Of a stretch of DNA of 64,000 nucleotides, positions 25,535 to 33,927 are shown piece by piece. Source of the stretch: Reclinomonas americana ATCC 50394. Lineage: Eukaryota; Jakobida; Jakobea; Jakobida. A model generated the notes under the pieces. That model worked only from the letters and a program-made list of their open reading frames with translations. It did not search any database and was not told the DNA's origin. The DNA is taken from positions 1,054,001-1,118,000 of the forward strand of contig PS015009.1 in assembly GCA_048213135.1 (NCBI GenBank), in the 5' to 3' direction. Positions within the stretch are counted from its first letter, which is position 1. Each line of letters opens with the position of its first letter. A program made the translations under genes and the position numbers.

Positions 25535-26446
25535 ATGTTCAGCATGAGTATAACAACAACACGCAGGATCGCCACCCATGCGATCGTACTCCTCGGCTGC
25601 CTTTTTGCGGCCGCAGTTTCTAACGGTAATCCGTATTCGCCTGATTCCAGCAGTAAGCCGCTTATGGCCGGTCTTGAGAAGAAAGGCAAGACAGAGTTTG
25701 TGATCAGGCAGCCGAACGTGGTATTCCCCGACGCACTCAGTGGTCATGAGGAAGAGAGTTTATCTTATATAGAAAAATTCAGCAATAATCGCCGCGACTA
25801 TATCATCCGCACCTACAACCGTGGTAAAAAATTCTTTCCTAAAGTAAGCACCATATTCAACCGTTATAAAGTTCCGGAAGAGCTGAAAGTACTGATCGCC
25901 CTGGAAAGCGCTTTCAATGGCAACGCGGTGTCCAAAGCCGGCGCCGTAGGGTACTGGCAGATCATGGATGAAGTGGCCCGTGAATACGGGATGAAATATG
26001 TGTCACAGGCAGATATTGCCGCGGCTAAAAAAGCAGCCACGGTTAAAAAAGGCAAGAAAGGCAAAATTGCCAAACCAAAAGTTATGCTGGCCCGCGATGA
26101 CCGGAAGAACTTCCTGCGCTCCACTTCCGCAGCCGCCCGCTACCTGCGTGACCGCGGCCGTAACCTCGATAACGACCTGCTGCTGATGGTGGCCAGCTAC
26201 AACTGTGGTGTGGGCAACGTTTGGAACGCCATGGAAAAGAGCGGAAAGTCCGAACCGGACTTTTGGGACATTAAGGATTACCTGCCCGCCGAAACCCGGG
26301 CCTATGTTATGAACTTCATCACGCTTAACGTGATCTTCCATAATTATGAAGGCTTTATCAACAACAGCCTCACGTTTACGCCGGTAAAGGTGAAACTGGA
26401 CGAGACAGGTAAAGAAGCCACCACCACCCCGGTAAAGACCCTGTAA
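25535..26446 (+). CDS. Lytic transglycosylase (SLT domain)
   Basis: A 303-residue exported protein. The signal sequence is ATHAIVLLGCLFAAAVS; the ATG at 25535 or 25544 is chosen, since the longer frame adds a non-signal stretch. The SLT domain starts near FNRYKVPEELKVLIALESAFN, with the catalytic Glu in ALESAFN, then GAVGYWQIM and later ASYNCGVGNV and YVMNFITLNVI, the MltD-like order. A Lys-rich insertion (AAKKAATVKKGKKGKIAKPK) splits the domain. It cuts peptidoglycan to give anhydro-muropeptides. No LysM repeats are present, unlike MltD. Confidence 0.92.
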   Translation: MFSMSITTTRRIATHAIVLLGCLFAAAVSNGNPYSPDSSSKPLMAGLEKKGKTEFVIRQPNVVFPDALSGHEEESLSYIEKFSNNRRDYIIRTYNRGKKFFPKVSTIFNRYKVPEELKVLIALESAFNGNAVSKAGAVGYWQIMDEVAREYGMKYVSQADIAAAKKAATVKKGKKGKIAKPKVMLARDDRKNFLRSTSAAARYLRDRGRNLDNDLLLMVASYNCGVGNVWNAMEKSGKSEPDFWDIKDYLPAETRAYVMNFITLNVIFHNYEGFINNSLTFTPVKVKLDETGKEATTTPVKTL

Positions 26447-26492
26447 AACATCGCTTTTCGAAAGCAGGCCGCAGCACAGATACGGCAATACC

Positions 26493-26500
26493 CGTATTTT
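26493..26500 (+). promoter_or_regulatory. -7 box close to the radical SAM start
   Basis: TATTTTTG fits TAnnTTTG and ends only about 7 bases before the ATG at 26508, so the transcript from it would have almost no leader. Confidence 0.4.
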
Positions 26501-26507
26501 TGTACCG

Positions 26508-27536
26508 ATGCCGAAGTTGAACTGGAATGATAGCAGGAATTTTGTGAGCAAACTTACTTTCCGCAGGGTGTGGAACGGGATCAAAGTATTCAGCAGTTTC
26601 CAGCTGAGCCGGGTGCTGAATAAGCCTGTACAGTGGGGTTACCCCGTTTCCATTTCATTTGAGCCTACGACTTCCTGTAACCTCCGCTGCCCGGAATGCC
26701 CCAGCGGTTTGCGCCAGTTCACCCGCCCCACGGGAATGCTCAAAAAAGATTTCTTCACCCGCACCATCGACGAGATACACAAAGAACTGCTGTACCTCAT
26801 TTTCTATTTCCAGGGCGAGCCTTACCTCAATCCCGATTTTTTGGACATGGTGAAGTACGCCTCTTCCAAAAAGATATATACCGCCACCAGTACCAATGCC
26901 CATTACCTTACCGATGAAAATGCCAAACGTACGGTGGAAAGCGGGCTCGACAGGCTCATCATCTCCATTGACGGCACTACGCAGTATGTATACCGCCAGT
27001 ATCGTGTGGGCGGTAATCTTAATAAAGTACTGGAGGGCGCACGCAACATCGTAAAGTGGAAAAAGGAACTCAACAGCAAAACCCCCTTCATCTTTTTCCA
27101 GTTCCTGGTGGTAAAACACAATGAGCACCAGATAGAAGAAGTTAAACAAATGGCAAAGGAGATAGGCGTGGATGAAGTACGTTTCAAAACGGCACAGGTA
27201 TATGATTATGAAAATGATCCCAACCAGCTTATTCCTGAGAACGATAAATACAGCCGTTATAAAAAGAATGCCGACGGCACCTATACCGCCAAGAACAAAC
27301 TCGCCAATCATTGCTGGAAAATGCAGCACGCCAATGTGATCACCTGGGATGGACTGGTAGTACCCTGCTGTTTTGATAAAGACGCCATGCACCGGCTGGG
27401 CAACCTGCAGAACGAATCATTCAAATCGATCTGGAACAATGACAATTACAAACAGTTCCGCAGCGAATTGAAAAAGTCGAGAAAGAATATCGACATCTGC
27501 GCCAATTGCAGCGAAGGTGCTTCCGTGTGGAAGTAA
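26508..27536 (+). CDS. Radical SAM protein with SPASM domain
   Basis: A 342-residue enzyme. The radical SAM [4Fe-4S] motif CNLRCPEC gives Cys57, Cys61 and Cys64. The barrel follows (FYFQGEPYLNP with the SAM-binding GE motif; LIISIDGTTQ). The C-terminal SPASM part holds further Cys: NHCWKMQ, VVPCCFDK and ICANCSEG, for auxiliary clusters. SPASM proteins modify peptides or sugars; here no precursor peptide gene is visible, so the substrate is unknown. The tail resembles wall/lipid-related radical SAM proteins of Bacteroidota. It stands alone. Confidence 0.93.
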   Translation: MPKLNWNDSRNFVSKLTFRRVWNGIKVFSSFQLSRVLNKPVQWGYPVSISFEPTTSCNLRCPECPSGLRQFTRPTGMLKKDFFTRTIDEIHKELLYLIFYFQGEPYLNPDFLDMVKYASSKKIYTATSTNAHYLTDENAKRTVESGLDRLIISIDGTTQYVYRQYRVGGNLNKVLEGARNIVKWKKELNSKTPFIFFQFLVVKHNEHQIEEVKQMAKEIGVDEVRFKTAQVYDYENDPNQLIPENDKYSRYKKNADGTYTAKNKLANHCWKMQHANVITWDGLVVPCCFDKDAMHRLGNLQNESFKSIWNNDNYKQFRSELKKSRKNIDICANCSEGASVWK

Positions 27537-27780
27537 CCCATCCCGCAAAGCCCCGAAGGCTCCACAATTTCATGGCTTACATAAAATCATTGCGTTCCCG
27601 ATAGTGTTCTAATTTGAATACGTTTTCCACAAATACATGAAGAACACTAAGCTTTATATTCTACCTGTAGCCCATTGTGGTGTTAGCGACTTTGTGAGAA
27701 GGCTTACCTGTTTTCGAACTTAGACACTGCCACATTTTCTGCGCTTTTGCAGGCAATCACTTTTCAGCTATATTTATAGT
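27537..27780. other. Non-coding stretch
   Basis: About 240 bases with no convincing gene. A 28-codon open frame at 27638 has no protein-like features. TTTTCAGCTATATTTATAG just before 27781 may hold the promoter of the AI-2E-type gene. Confidence 0.5.
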
Positions 27781-28800
27781 ATGAACAATGCTACGTTTAA
27801 CGATCGTTTGCGGCAGGTGGTACTTTTTGCACTCATTGTGGTGCTGGCCATCCTGTTTGTAGGACAACTGTATATCTTCCTGCCGGGTTTGCTGGGTGGC
27901 GTTACGCTGTATATTCTCAGCCGCAGGTGGTATTTCCAGCTCATCTTTAAACGCAAGTGGAAAAAAGGGTGGACCGCCCTGTTGTTCATCTTCGGCTATA
28001 TCATCATCATTTCCATACCGGTATATTTTTCCATCAAACTCGTTACACCCAAGATCAACGCCATCATCAGCAATCCCGGGCAGATCATGGATGGCATCCG
28101 TGTTTTTTCCGATAAAATAAAGGGGTTGACCGGCATAGAACTGTTTACACCGCAAACCACCACCAACCTTAGTAAAAAAATATCTGAGATCATTCCGGGC
28201 CTGCTCAACAGCACTGCCAATGTGCTCACCAACCTTATTATGATGTTCTTCCTGTTGTATTACATGCTCGTAAGCGGCAGGGAAATAGAACGCTATCTCA
28301 ACCGCATTATCCCGCTCAAACCAGAAAACATCGACCAGCTGGCCCGTGAGACCCGTGTTATGATCAAGGCCAATGCACTGGGTATTCCCATCATTTGCCT
28401 GGTGCAGGGTTGTACCGCCGCCATCGGTTACTGGATATTCGGGCTGGAGGACTGGGCCATGTGGGGTTTTATCACCGGCGTGTTCGCCTTCTTCCCGCTG
28501 GTGGGCACCATGATCGTGTGGGTGCCGCTGGTCGTGTTCCAGGTAGCATCGGGCCATACCTGGCCAGCCATCGGGCTTGGTATTTACAGCATTATAGTAA
28601 CCGGTAATGTAGACTATATCACCCGCCTGGGGCTGATGAAACGTATGGGTGATGTGCATCCCGTGATCACCGTCATCGGCGTTATCATAGGCCTGGGGCT
28701 TTTTGGCTTCATCGGCCTCATTTTCGGCCCCCTGCTGGTGAGCTATTTCATTGTGCTGGTCAAAATATATATGAACGAATTCACTAAAGACGAAGCATAA
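27781..28800 (+). CDS. AI-2E family transporter (PerM/YdiK-like)
   Basis: A 339-residue polytopic membrane protein. Membrane helices are at about 12-50 (VVLFALIVVLAILFVGQLYIFL), 60-85, and several between 155 and 330. The signature region LGIPIICLVQGCTAAIGYWIFGL and then FFPLVGTMIVWVPLV belongs to PF01594. Between helices 3 and 4 is a long soluble segment (about 90-150). Members export autoinducer-2 or act as Na+/H+ antiporters; which applies here is not clear. Confidence 0.9.
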   Translation: MNNATFNDRLRQVVLFALIVVLAILFVGQLYIFLPGLLGGVTLYILSRRWYFQLIFKRKWKKGWTALLFIFGYIIIISIPVYFSIKLVTPKINAIISNPGQIMDGIRVFSDKIKGLTGIELFTPQTTTNLSKKISEIIPGLLNSTANVLTNLIMMFFLLYYMLVSGREIERYLNRIIPLKPENIDQLARETRVMIKANALGIPIICLVQGCTAAIGYWIFGLEDWAMWGFITGVFAFFPLVGTMIVWVPLVVFQVASGHTWPAIGLGIYSIIVTGNVDYITRLGLMKRMGDVHPVITVIGVIIGLGLFGFIGLIFGPLLVSYFIVLVKIYMNEFTKDEA

Positions 28801-28879
28801 AGGCAGCAGGCAGACCCGGCAAACCAGGACCACTCATCGAATTATAGCACCGGCATAGCATCACATTTACATTAGTCCG

Positions 28880-28887
28880 TATTTTTG
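28880..28887 (+). promoter_or_regulatory. -7 box before the MarR gene
   Basis: TATTTTTG fits TAnnTTTG. It overlaps the extended TTG start of the longer frame, which supports the GTG at 28906 as the true start. Confidence 0.45.
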
Positions 28888-28905
28888 TATCATAAAATCC
28901 TTCTC

Positions 28906-29358
28906 GTGGGCATAGAAAAAGACATTAACCAGAAAAAATTCAGGAACGAACACCAGAAAGCCATCATCAACCTGATCTACACCTTCAATTGGGTGACTGA
29001 ACAGTCGAAGAGCATACTGGAAAAAGGAGACGTGACCAGCCAGCAGTTCAACATCCTGAGAATACTGAGAGGCGCCGGCGAACCCTTATCTACCTTACAG
29101 ATACGCCAGCGCATGCTCGACAAAATGAGTGATACCAGCCGTATCGTTGACCGCCTAATACTGAAAGGCCTGGCCAAAAAGAATGTGTGCAAAACCGACA
29201 AACGACTGGTGGATGTATCCATCACCGATAAAGGGAAAAAACTGCTCGAAAGACTCGACAAATACGAGGCCGAAATGGATGCCATCGCCGGCAACCTCAC
29301 CGAGGCAGACGCGAAAACACTGAATAAATTACTGGATAAGATCCGCAATTCGAACTGA
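28906..29358 (+). CDS. MarR-family transcriptional regulator
   Basis: A 150-residue winged-helix protein starting at GTG 28906 (GIEKDINQKKF). The HTH and wing are visible: VTSQQFNILRILRGAGEPLSTLQIRQRML, SDTSRIVDRLILKGLAKKNVC and KRLVDVSITDKGKKLLERLD. MarR proteins are dimeric repressors released by small ligands or oxidation. The next gene starts 8 bases on, so it heads an operon with a GHL10-type hydrolase, tatD and tcdA. Its ligand is unknown. Confidence 0.93.
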   Translation: MGIEKDINQKKFRNEHQKAIINLIYTFNWVTEQSKSILEKGDVTSQQFNILRILRGAGEPLSTLQIRQRMLDKMSDTSRIVDRLILKGLAKKNVCKTDKRLVDVSITDKGKKLLERLDKYEAEMDAIAGNLTEADAKTLNKLLDKIRNSN

Positions 29359-29366
29359 CACAAAGC

Positions 29367-30557
29367 ATGATGCTTAAGAAACCACTCCTGTTATTCGCTT
29401 TCATTCTTTCCGCTTACTTCGCCGCGGCACAGGGCAAACCTGAGTTCCGCGGTGTGTGGATAGCCACTGTCGATAATATTGACTGGCCCAGTAAAGGCAA
29501 CTACATGCCTGATTCGCAACGGATGGAATTCATACGCCTGCTCGACATGCACCAGCGGATTGGCATGAACGCCATCATTGCCCAGGTACGCCCCTGCACC
29601 GATGCCTTCTATCCTTCGCCCTACGAGCCCTGGAGCGAATGGCTTACCGGCAAACAGGGACTGCCACCCTTCCCTTATTACGACCCGCTGGAATTCATGA
29701 TAACGGAAACCCATAAACGCGGAATGGAATTTCATGCCTGGATGAACCCTTACCGTGCCGAATTCAACATCGCCAAAAACGCCCTGTCGCCCACGCATAT
29801 TGTCCGCCTGCACCCCGAGTGGTTCCTGGCTTACGGCGACAAACGTTATTTCGATCCTGGTAATAAAGAAGCGCAGCAATATGTAGTGAACGTGGTGAAA
29901 GATGTGGTGAGCCGTTATCCTATCGACGCTATTCACTTCGACGATTACTTTTATCCTTACAAAATACCCGGCAAGGAATTTCCTGATTATGGCAGTTACA
30001 ACAAATATGGTAACGGTATGACGCGTGACAACTGGCGCCGCAGCAATACCGATTCCATCATTTCCATGCTGAGCCGGGCCATTAAAGCCACCAATCCCAA
30101 ATGCCAGTTCGGTGTCAGTCCGTTTGGTGTGTGGCGCAACGAAGAAAAAGATCCCGACGGCAGTAAAACCAACGGGGCTCAAACCAATTACGATGACCTG
30201 TATGCTGATATTCTGCTTTGGCTGAAAAACAACTGGATAGATTATGTAGCCCCGCAACTGTACTGGGAGATCGGGCACAGGATAGCGCCCTACCAGGTAC
30301 TCATTGACTGGTGGAGCAAACATACATACGGAAAAAACTGCTACATAGGCATGGGCATTTACCGTGCTGGCAGCAATGCCGCGTGGAAAGACAAAACACA
30401 GTTGTCGCAACAGATCGACCTGCTGCGCAGCACGCCCAACATACAGGGTATGATCTTCTTCAGCAGTAAAACCTTCCAGAAAAATCCTTACGGATGGAAT
30501 GATACCCTGCGCCTGAAGTATTTCAGCGAACCGGTGAAAACACCCGTAACCAGGTAG
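29367..30557 (+). CDS. Exported GHL10-type glycoside hydrolase-like protein
   Basis: A 396-residue protein with a Sec signal peptide (LLLFAFILSAYFAAAQ). The catalytic region matches PF02638 (glycosyl hydrolase-like 10): EFRGVWIATVDNIDWPS, MNAIIAQVRPCTDAFY, GMEFHAWMNPYR, YPIDAIHFDDYFYPY and APQLYWEIGH. Members are thought to cut peptidoglycan-related glycans or other polysaccharides; activity is unproven here. It lies in the marR operon. Confidence 0.92.
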   Translation: MMLKKPLLLFAFILSAYFAAAQGKPEFRGVWIATVDNIDWPSKGNYMPDSQRMEFIRLLDMHQRIGMNAIIAQVRPCTDAFYPSPYEPWSEWLTGKQGLPPFPYYDPLEFMITETHKRGMEFHAWMNPYRAEFNIAKNALSPTHIVRLHPEWFLAYGDKRYFDPGNKEAQQYVVNVVKDVVSRYPIDAIHFDDYFYPYKIPGKEFPDYGSYNKYGNGMTRDNWRRSNTDSIISMLSRAIKATNPKCQFGVSPFGVWRNEEKDPDGSKTNGAQTNYDDLYADILLWLKNNWIDYVAPQLYWEIGHRIAPYQVLIDWWSKHTYGKNCYIGMGIYRAGSNAAWKDKTQLSQQIDLLRSTPNIQGMIFFSSKTFQKNPYGWNDTLRLKYFSEPVKTPVTR

Positions 30558-30600
30558 TCCTGCTTCTTTTTACTTTTGAATTTTTACTTTTGATTGCTCA

Positions 30601-31266
30601 ATGGTAAACAAGGGAACCTTATACACAGATTTTCATACCCACTCCGCTCCATCCCCGGAAAGATTCCGTATTCATAACCTGTACAGCGATTTTGCACAGT
30701 CAGAAAATAAAGGATTTTATTCCATTGGTCTTCATCCCTGGTACATCAACGCACAGGCATGGGAAGCAGATTTTGCAGCAATACAGCAATACAGTCTTCG
30801 GAATAATGTCATCGCCATCGGCGAATGCGGATTGGATAAAGTGACCGCAACTTCATTTGCCCTGCAGCAGGAAGTATTCATCAAACAAATACAATGGGCC
30901 GCTCAAATACAAAAACCGCTTATCATTCATTGCGTAAGGGCTTACGATGAAGCGCTGCAATTACTGAAACAGTACCAATCCGGCGTGCCTGTCATTTTTC
31001 ACGGGTTCAATAAAAACCTGCAACTCGCCCGGCAGGTCATCAGCGCCGGGTATTACCTTTCTTTCGGCAAAGCGCTTACAAAAGAAAACATACAGGAAAC
31101 ATTCGCCCAGCTGCCCATCGAAAAACTTTTCCTCGAAACCGACGACAGTCCTCTTTCTATCAAAGACATCTATCATTTCGCTGCCAAAGCCCGCTCCGTT
31201 TCTGAAGAAACCCTTAGTTTGCAGCTCCAAAAAAACGTGACCTCCGTTTTTGGTATAACTTTTTAA
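30601..31266 (+). CDS. TatD-family metal-dependent hydrolase
   Basis: A 221-residue TIM-barrel amidohydrolase-like protein. Ligands are visible: DFHTHS at strand 1, YSIGLHPWY, AIGECGLDK, IIHCVRAYDEAL, IFHGFNKN and LETDDSP. Proteins of the family have DNase activity (3'-5' exonuclease) and D-amino-acyl-tRNA-related proposals. It is slightly shorter than E. coli TatD. It starts 43 bases after the upstream gene and 2 bases before tcdA. Confidence 0.9.
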   Translation: MVNKGTLYTDFHTHSAPSPERFRIHNLYSDFAQSENKGFYSIGLHPWYINAQAWEADFAAIQQYSLRNNVIAIGECGLDKVTATSFALQQEVFIKQIQWAAQIQKPLIIHCVRAYDEALQLLKQYQSGVPVIFHGFNKNLQLARQVISAGYYLSFGKALTKENIQETFAQLPIEKLFLETDDSPLSIKDIYHFAAKARSVSEETLSLQLQKNVTSVFGITF

Positions 31267-31268
31267 TA

Positions 31269-31991
31269 ATGACGACAGATATTTCCTGGCTCTCCCGCAC
31301 CAGCCTGCTGGTAGGTGAAGAAGCATTGCGCCGCCTTACGCAGCAACACGTAATGGTGGTAGGTATGGGTGGCGTAGGTTCCTTTGCCGCGGAATTTGTA
31401 TGCCGTGCCGGCATCGGTAAAATGACCATCGTGGATGGCGATGTGGTAGACCCTACCAACCGCAACCGGCAGTTGCCCGCGCTGGCTACCAATCACGGTG
31501 TGTCTAAAGCAGATATTATGGCCGAACGTTTACGGGCCATCAATCCCGAACTGGAGCTGACTGTAGTAAAGTCGTTTGTCAACCCCGATATGGTAGAAGA
31601 ACTGCTCAGCAGCAACCCCGATTACATCATCGATGCCATCGACAGCATTACGCCCAAACTCACCCTTATCAAAACCGCTTATGCCCGTAAGCTGCGCATC
31701 GTTAGCAGTATGGGCGCCGGCGCCAAAGTGGACCCCACACAGTTGCGGGTGGTTGACATCTCCAAAACCTACAACTGCCCCTTTGCCCAGCAGATCCGTA
31801 AAATGCTGAAGAAGGATAAAATATACCGCGGTATCAAAGTCGCCTTTTCTCCTGAGCAACCCGTTAAAGAAAGCCTCATGCTCACCGACGGCAGTAATTA
31901 TAAAAAATCAGCGTACGGAACCATTTCTTATATGCCCGCTACATTTGGGGCGGTGGTGTCTTCTGTAGCAATACGGGATTTGATGGAATAG
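31269..31991 (+). CDS. tcdA: tRNA threonylcarbamoyladenosine dehydratase
   Basis: A 240-residue member of the ThiF/MoeB/UBA fold. ATP binding is shown by VVGMGGVGSFAAEFVCRAGIGKMTIVDGDVVDPTNRNRQ, with the conserved Arg/Asn; YIIDAIDSITPK and SSMGAGAKVDP follow, typical of the TcdA (YgdL/CsdL) branch. It uses ATP to cyclise t6A37 of tRNAs to ct6A. No zinc CxxC pair is seen, as in TcdA. Last gene of the marR operon. Confidence 0.92.
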   Translation: MTTDISWLSRTSLLVGEEALRRLTQQHVMVVGMGGVGSFAAEFVCRAGIGKMTIVDGDVVDPTNRNRQLPALATNHGVSKADIMAERLRAINPELELTVVKSFVNPDMVEELLSSNPDYIIDAIDSITPKLTLIKTAYARKLRIVSSMGAGAKVDPTQLRVVDISKTYNCPFAQQIRKMLKKDKIYRGIKVAFSPEQPVKESLMLTDGSNYKKSAYGTISYMPATFGAVVSSVAIRDLME

Positions 31992-32035
31992 TATTTTATT
32001 ATTTACGGCTGACCATTAAGAAGCCTATAATTATT

Positions 32036-32100
32036 GGTCATGCTGAGGAACGAAGCATCTATTGGTTTTCAAAAGGGGTTCCTCCTTTGTCGGGATGACC
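32036..32100. repeat. Palindromic intergenic repeat (GTCATGCTGAGGAACGAAGCATCT type)
   Basis: GGTCATGCTGAGGAACGAAG at the start and GTTCCTCCTTTGTCGGGATGACC at the end form an imperfect inverted repeat (GGTCAT...ATGACC). A related copy, GTCATTCTAACGGAGTAGGAATCT, is at about 36150. This word is frequent between genes in Bacteroidota. Confidence 0.7.
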
Positions 32101-32138
32101 CCAACTCTCAAATTGAGACACTCCGCACGCTTAGTGTC

Positions 32139-32170
32139 TTTGCGGGAGATCATTCTTTGACATACCTTTG
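32139..32170 (+). promoter_or_regulatory. Bacteroidota promoter before the aminotransferase gene
   Basis: TTTG (32139-32142) as -33, 20 bases, then TACCTTTG (32163-32170) as -7, both matching consensus. The ATG follows 22 bases after the -7 box. Confidence 0.65.
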
Positions 32171-32192
32171 CCCTTCCTAAATAACTTAACTT

Positions 32193-33392
32193 ATGCCTGG
32201 ATATGAATTTTTCGGCGCCGAAGAGCGTAAAGAACTGAATGATGTAATGGAAACCGGCATCCTCATGCGTTACGGCTTCGATGGCGCCCGCAAAGGACAC
32301 TGGAAAGCCAAAGAACTGGAAGCCGCCATCTGCGATACATTCGGCAGTAAATATGCCCAGCTCGTTTGTAATGGTACCGCCGCCCTTACCACGGCCATGA
32401 GCGCCCTGGGCATTGGTTACGGCGACGAGATCATTATGCCCTGCTTCACTTTTGTAGCCAGTTTTGAAGCCGTGCTCAGTGTAGGTGCCATTCCGGTTAT
32501 GGTGGATGTGGACGACTCCCTTACCCTCAACCCCGACGCCGTTCGCAAAGCCATCACACCCAAAACAAAATGCATCATGCCCGTACACATGTGCGGCAGC
32601 ATGGCCGATATGGACGCATTGCAGGCCATTTGTAAAGAGCATAATTTATTACTGCTGGAAGACGCCTGCCAAAGCATCGGCGCCAGTTATAAAGGAAAAA
32701 AACTCGGTACCATCGGCGATGCCGGTACTTTCAGCTTCGACTTCGTTAAAACCATTACCTGTGCCGAAGGCGGCGCGGTAATGACCAACCGCGAAGATGT
32801 ATACATCAGCAGCGATGGTTACAGCGATCATGGTCACGATCATAAGGGCGCCGACCGTGGTGCCGATCTTCACCCCTTCATCGGTTACAATTACCGCATC
32901 AGCGAATTGCACGCCGCTGTAGGACTGGCGCAGATCAAAAAGCTGGATCAGTTCCTCGCCATCCAGGAAAAGAACCACACTGTATTGAAAAATATGCTGT
33001 CCGAAATTCCTGAAGTGAGTTTCCGCCGCATCCCCGATCCCGCCGGCGACAGCCGTACCTTCCTCAGCTGGTTCCTGCCTGCCGAAGAACTTACCCGTGC
33101 CTGGGTTAACGAAATGAAGGCGCAGGGCATACTCGCCGGTAATTTCTACTGGTTCGACAACAACTGGCACTACATCCGCAAATGGGATCACCTGAAAAAC
33201 GCTACTACCCTCGGCCCTTTAAGTCCTGAAATGAAAGCCGCCGTAGTGCATCACGCCAATAAAGATTTCAGCGCCAGCGACGCCATCATGGGCCGCTGCA
33301 TTTCCACCGCCATCGGTCTTACCTGGACAGAAGAGCAATTGAAAGAAAAAGGAGAGAAAATGGTGGCGGCCATTAAGAAAATACTCGGATAA
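32193..33392 (+). CDS. DegT/DnrJ/EryC1/StrS-family aminotransferase
   Basis: A 399-residue PLP enzyme. The phosphate-binding loop is CNGTAALTTAMSALGIGYGDE, and the PLP Lys is Lys186 in FSFDFVKTITCAEGGAV; EDACQSIGASYKGKKLGT precedes it. The C-terminal part contains IGYNYRISELHAAVGLAQIKKLD. These enzymes transaminate keto sugars for surface polysaccharides or antibiotics. No sugar-nucleotide genes are adjacent, so the substrate is unknown. It is a single-gene unit with its own promoter and a terminator. Confidence 0.93.
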   Translation: MPGYEFFGAEERKELNDVMETGILMRYGFDGARKGHWKAKELEAAICDTFGSKYAQLVCNGTAALTTAMSALGIGYGDEIIMPCFTFVASFEAVLSVGAIPVMVDVDDSLTLNPDAVRKAITPKTKCIMPVHMCGSMADMDALQAICKEHNLLLLEDACQSIGASYKGKKLGTIGDAGTFSFDFVKTITCAEGGAVMTNREDVYISSDGYSDHGHDHKGADRGADLHPFIGYNYRISELHAAVGLAQIKKLDQFLAIQEKNHTVLKNMLSEIPEVSFRRIPDPAGDSRTFLSWFLPAEELTRAWVNEMKAQGILAGNFYWFDNNWHYIRKWDHLKNATTLGPLSPEMKAAVVHHANKDFSASDAIMGRCISTAIGLTWTEEQLKEKGEKMVAAIKKILG

Positions 33393-33432
33393 AATGAATT
33401 GATCTGGAGATGTAAAGATGATACTTCACTAT

Positions 33433-33470
33433 AAAGGGAAAGCCCTGCAACTTTTGCAGGGCTTTCCCTT
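33433..33470. terminator. Long perfect hairpin terminator
   Basis: An 18-bp perfect stem AAAGGGAAAGCCCTGCAA / TTGCAGGGCTTTCCCTTT with a 3-base loop. The A/T-rich ends give a U-tract on either strand, so it probably terminates both the aminotransferase gene and the convergent small gene at 33501. Confidence 0.88.
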
Positions 33471-33500
33471 TAGTATGGTATTCATCTGCACATTTTCAAA

Positions 33501-33839
33501 TCATCGTATCGGCACATTACTCTTCCCTTCCAGCCTGTCACACTCCTCCACGCTGCCCAGCCGGAATTTAAATGGAAATTTTGTGATTTTTTCTAATTGA
33601 AGCTCTCTTTTACAGAAAAATCCCAGGTTGACTGAGTAAAAATTCCCGGGAATGGGGTTGAGCCGCAGAGGCGCGGCAACTACAGGAACATTTGAGTAAA
33701 AAGCAGTACCGGTAAGCTTTTTAGGAAATACAAGCGAGGAAACATCTTGCTTAAATAACGTGTTTTTTTGCGCAAAAGCGCCGCTTACCACAAAAATCGT
33801 GCAAAAAATGAAAATTTTAACGCTTTTATTCACTTTCAT
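33501..33839 (-). CDS. Small exported protein of unknown function
   Basis: A 112-residue protein with signal peptide (KSVKIFIFCTIFVVSGAFAQ). The mature part has short beta-type stretches (LTGTAFYSNVPVVAAPLRLN, GNFYSVNLGFFCKREL) and two Cys. No family recognised. It is divergent from rpoN, 88 bases apart. Confidence 0.65.
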   Translation of the reverse strand: MKVNKSVKIFIFCTIFVVSGAFAQKNTLFKQDVSSLVFPKKLTGTAFYSNVPVVAAPLRLNPIPGNFYSVNLGFFCKRELQLEKITKFPFKFRLGSVEECDRLEGKSNVPIR

Positions 33840-33927
33840 ACCGGTTAATGTGTAAATTTACGAACAAATACGCAGTAAAGATTGGCTGCTTCCTACCCGG
33901 AACAGCGTCCTAAAATGAACAAACCAA

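Noticed and set aside
27757-28833. 358-codon minus-strand frame opposite the AI-2E-type transporter
   Set aside because: The transporter on the plus strand has real membrane helices and signature motifs; the antisense product is His/Gln-rich noise.
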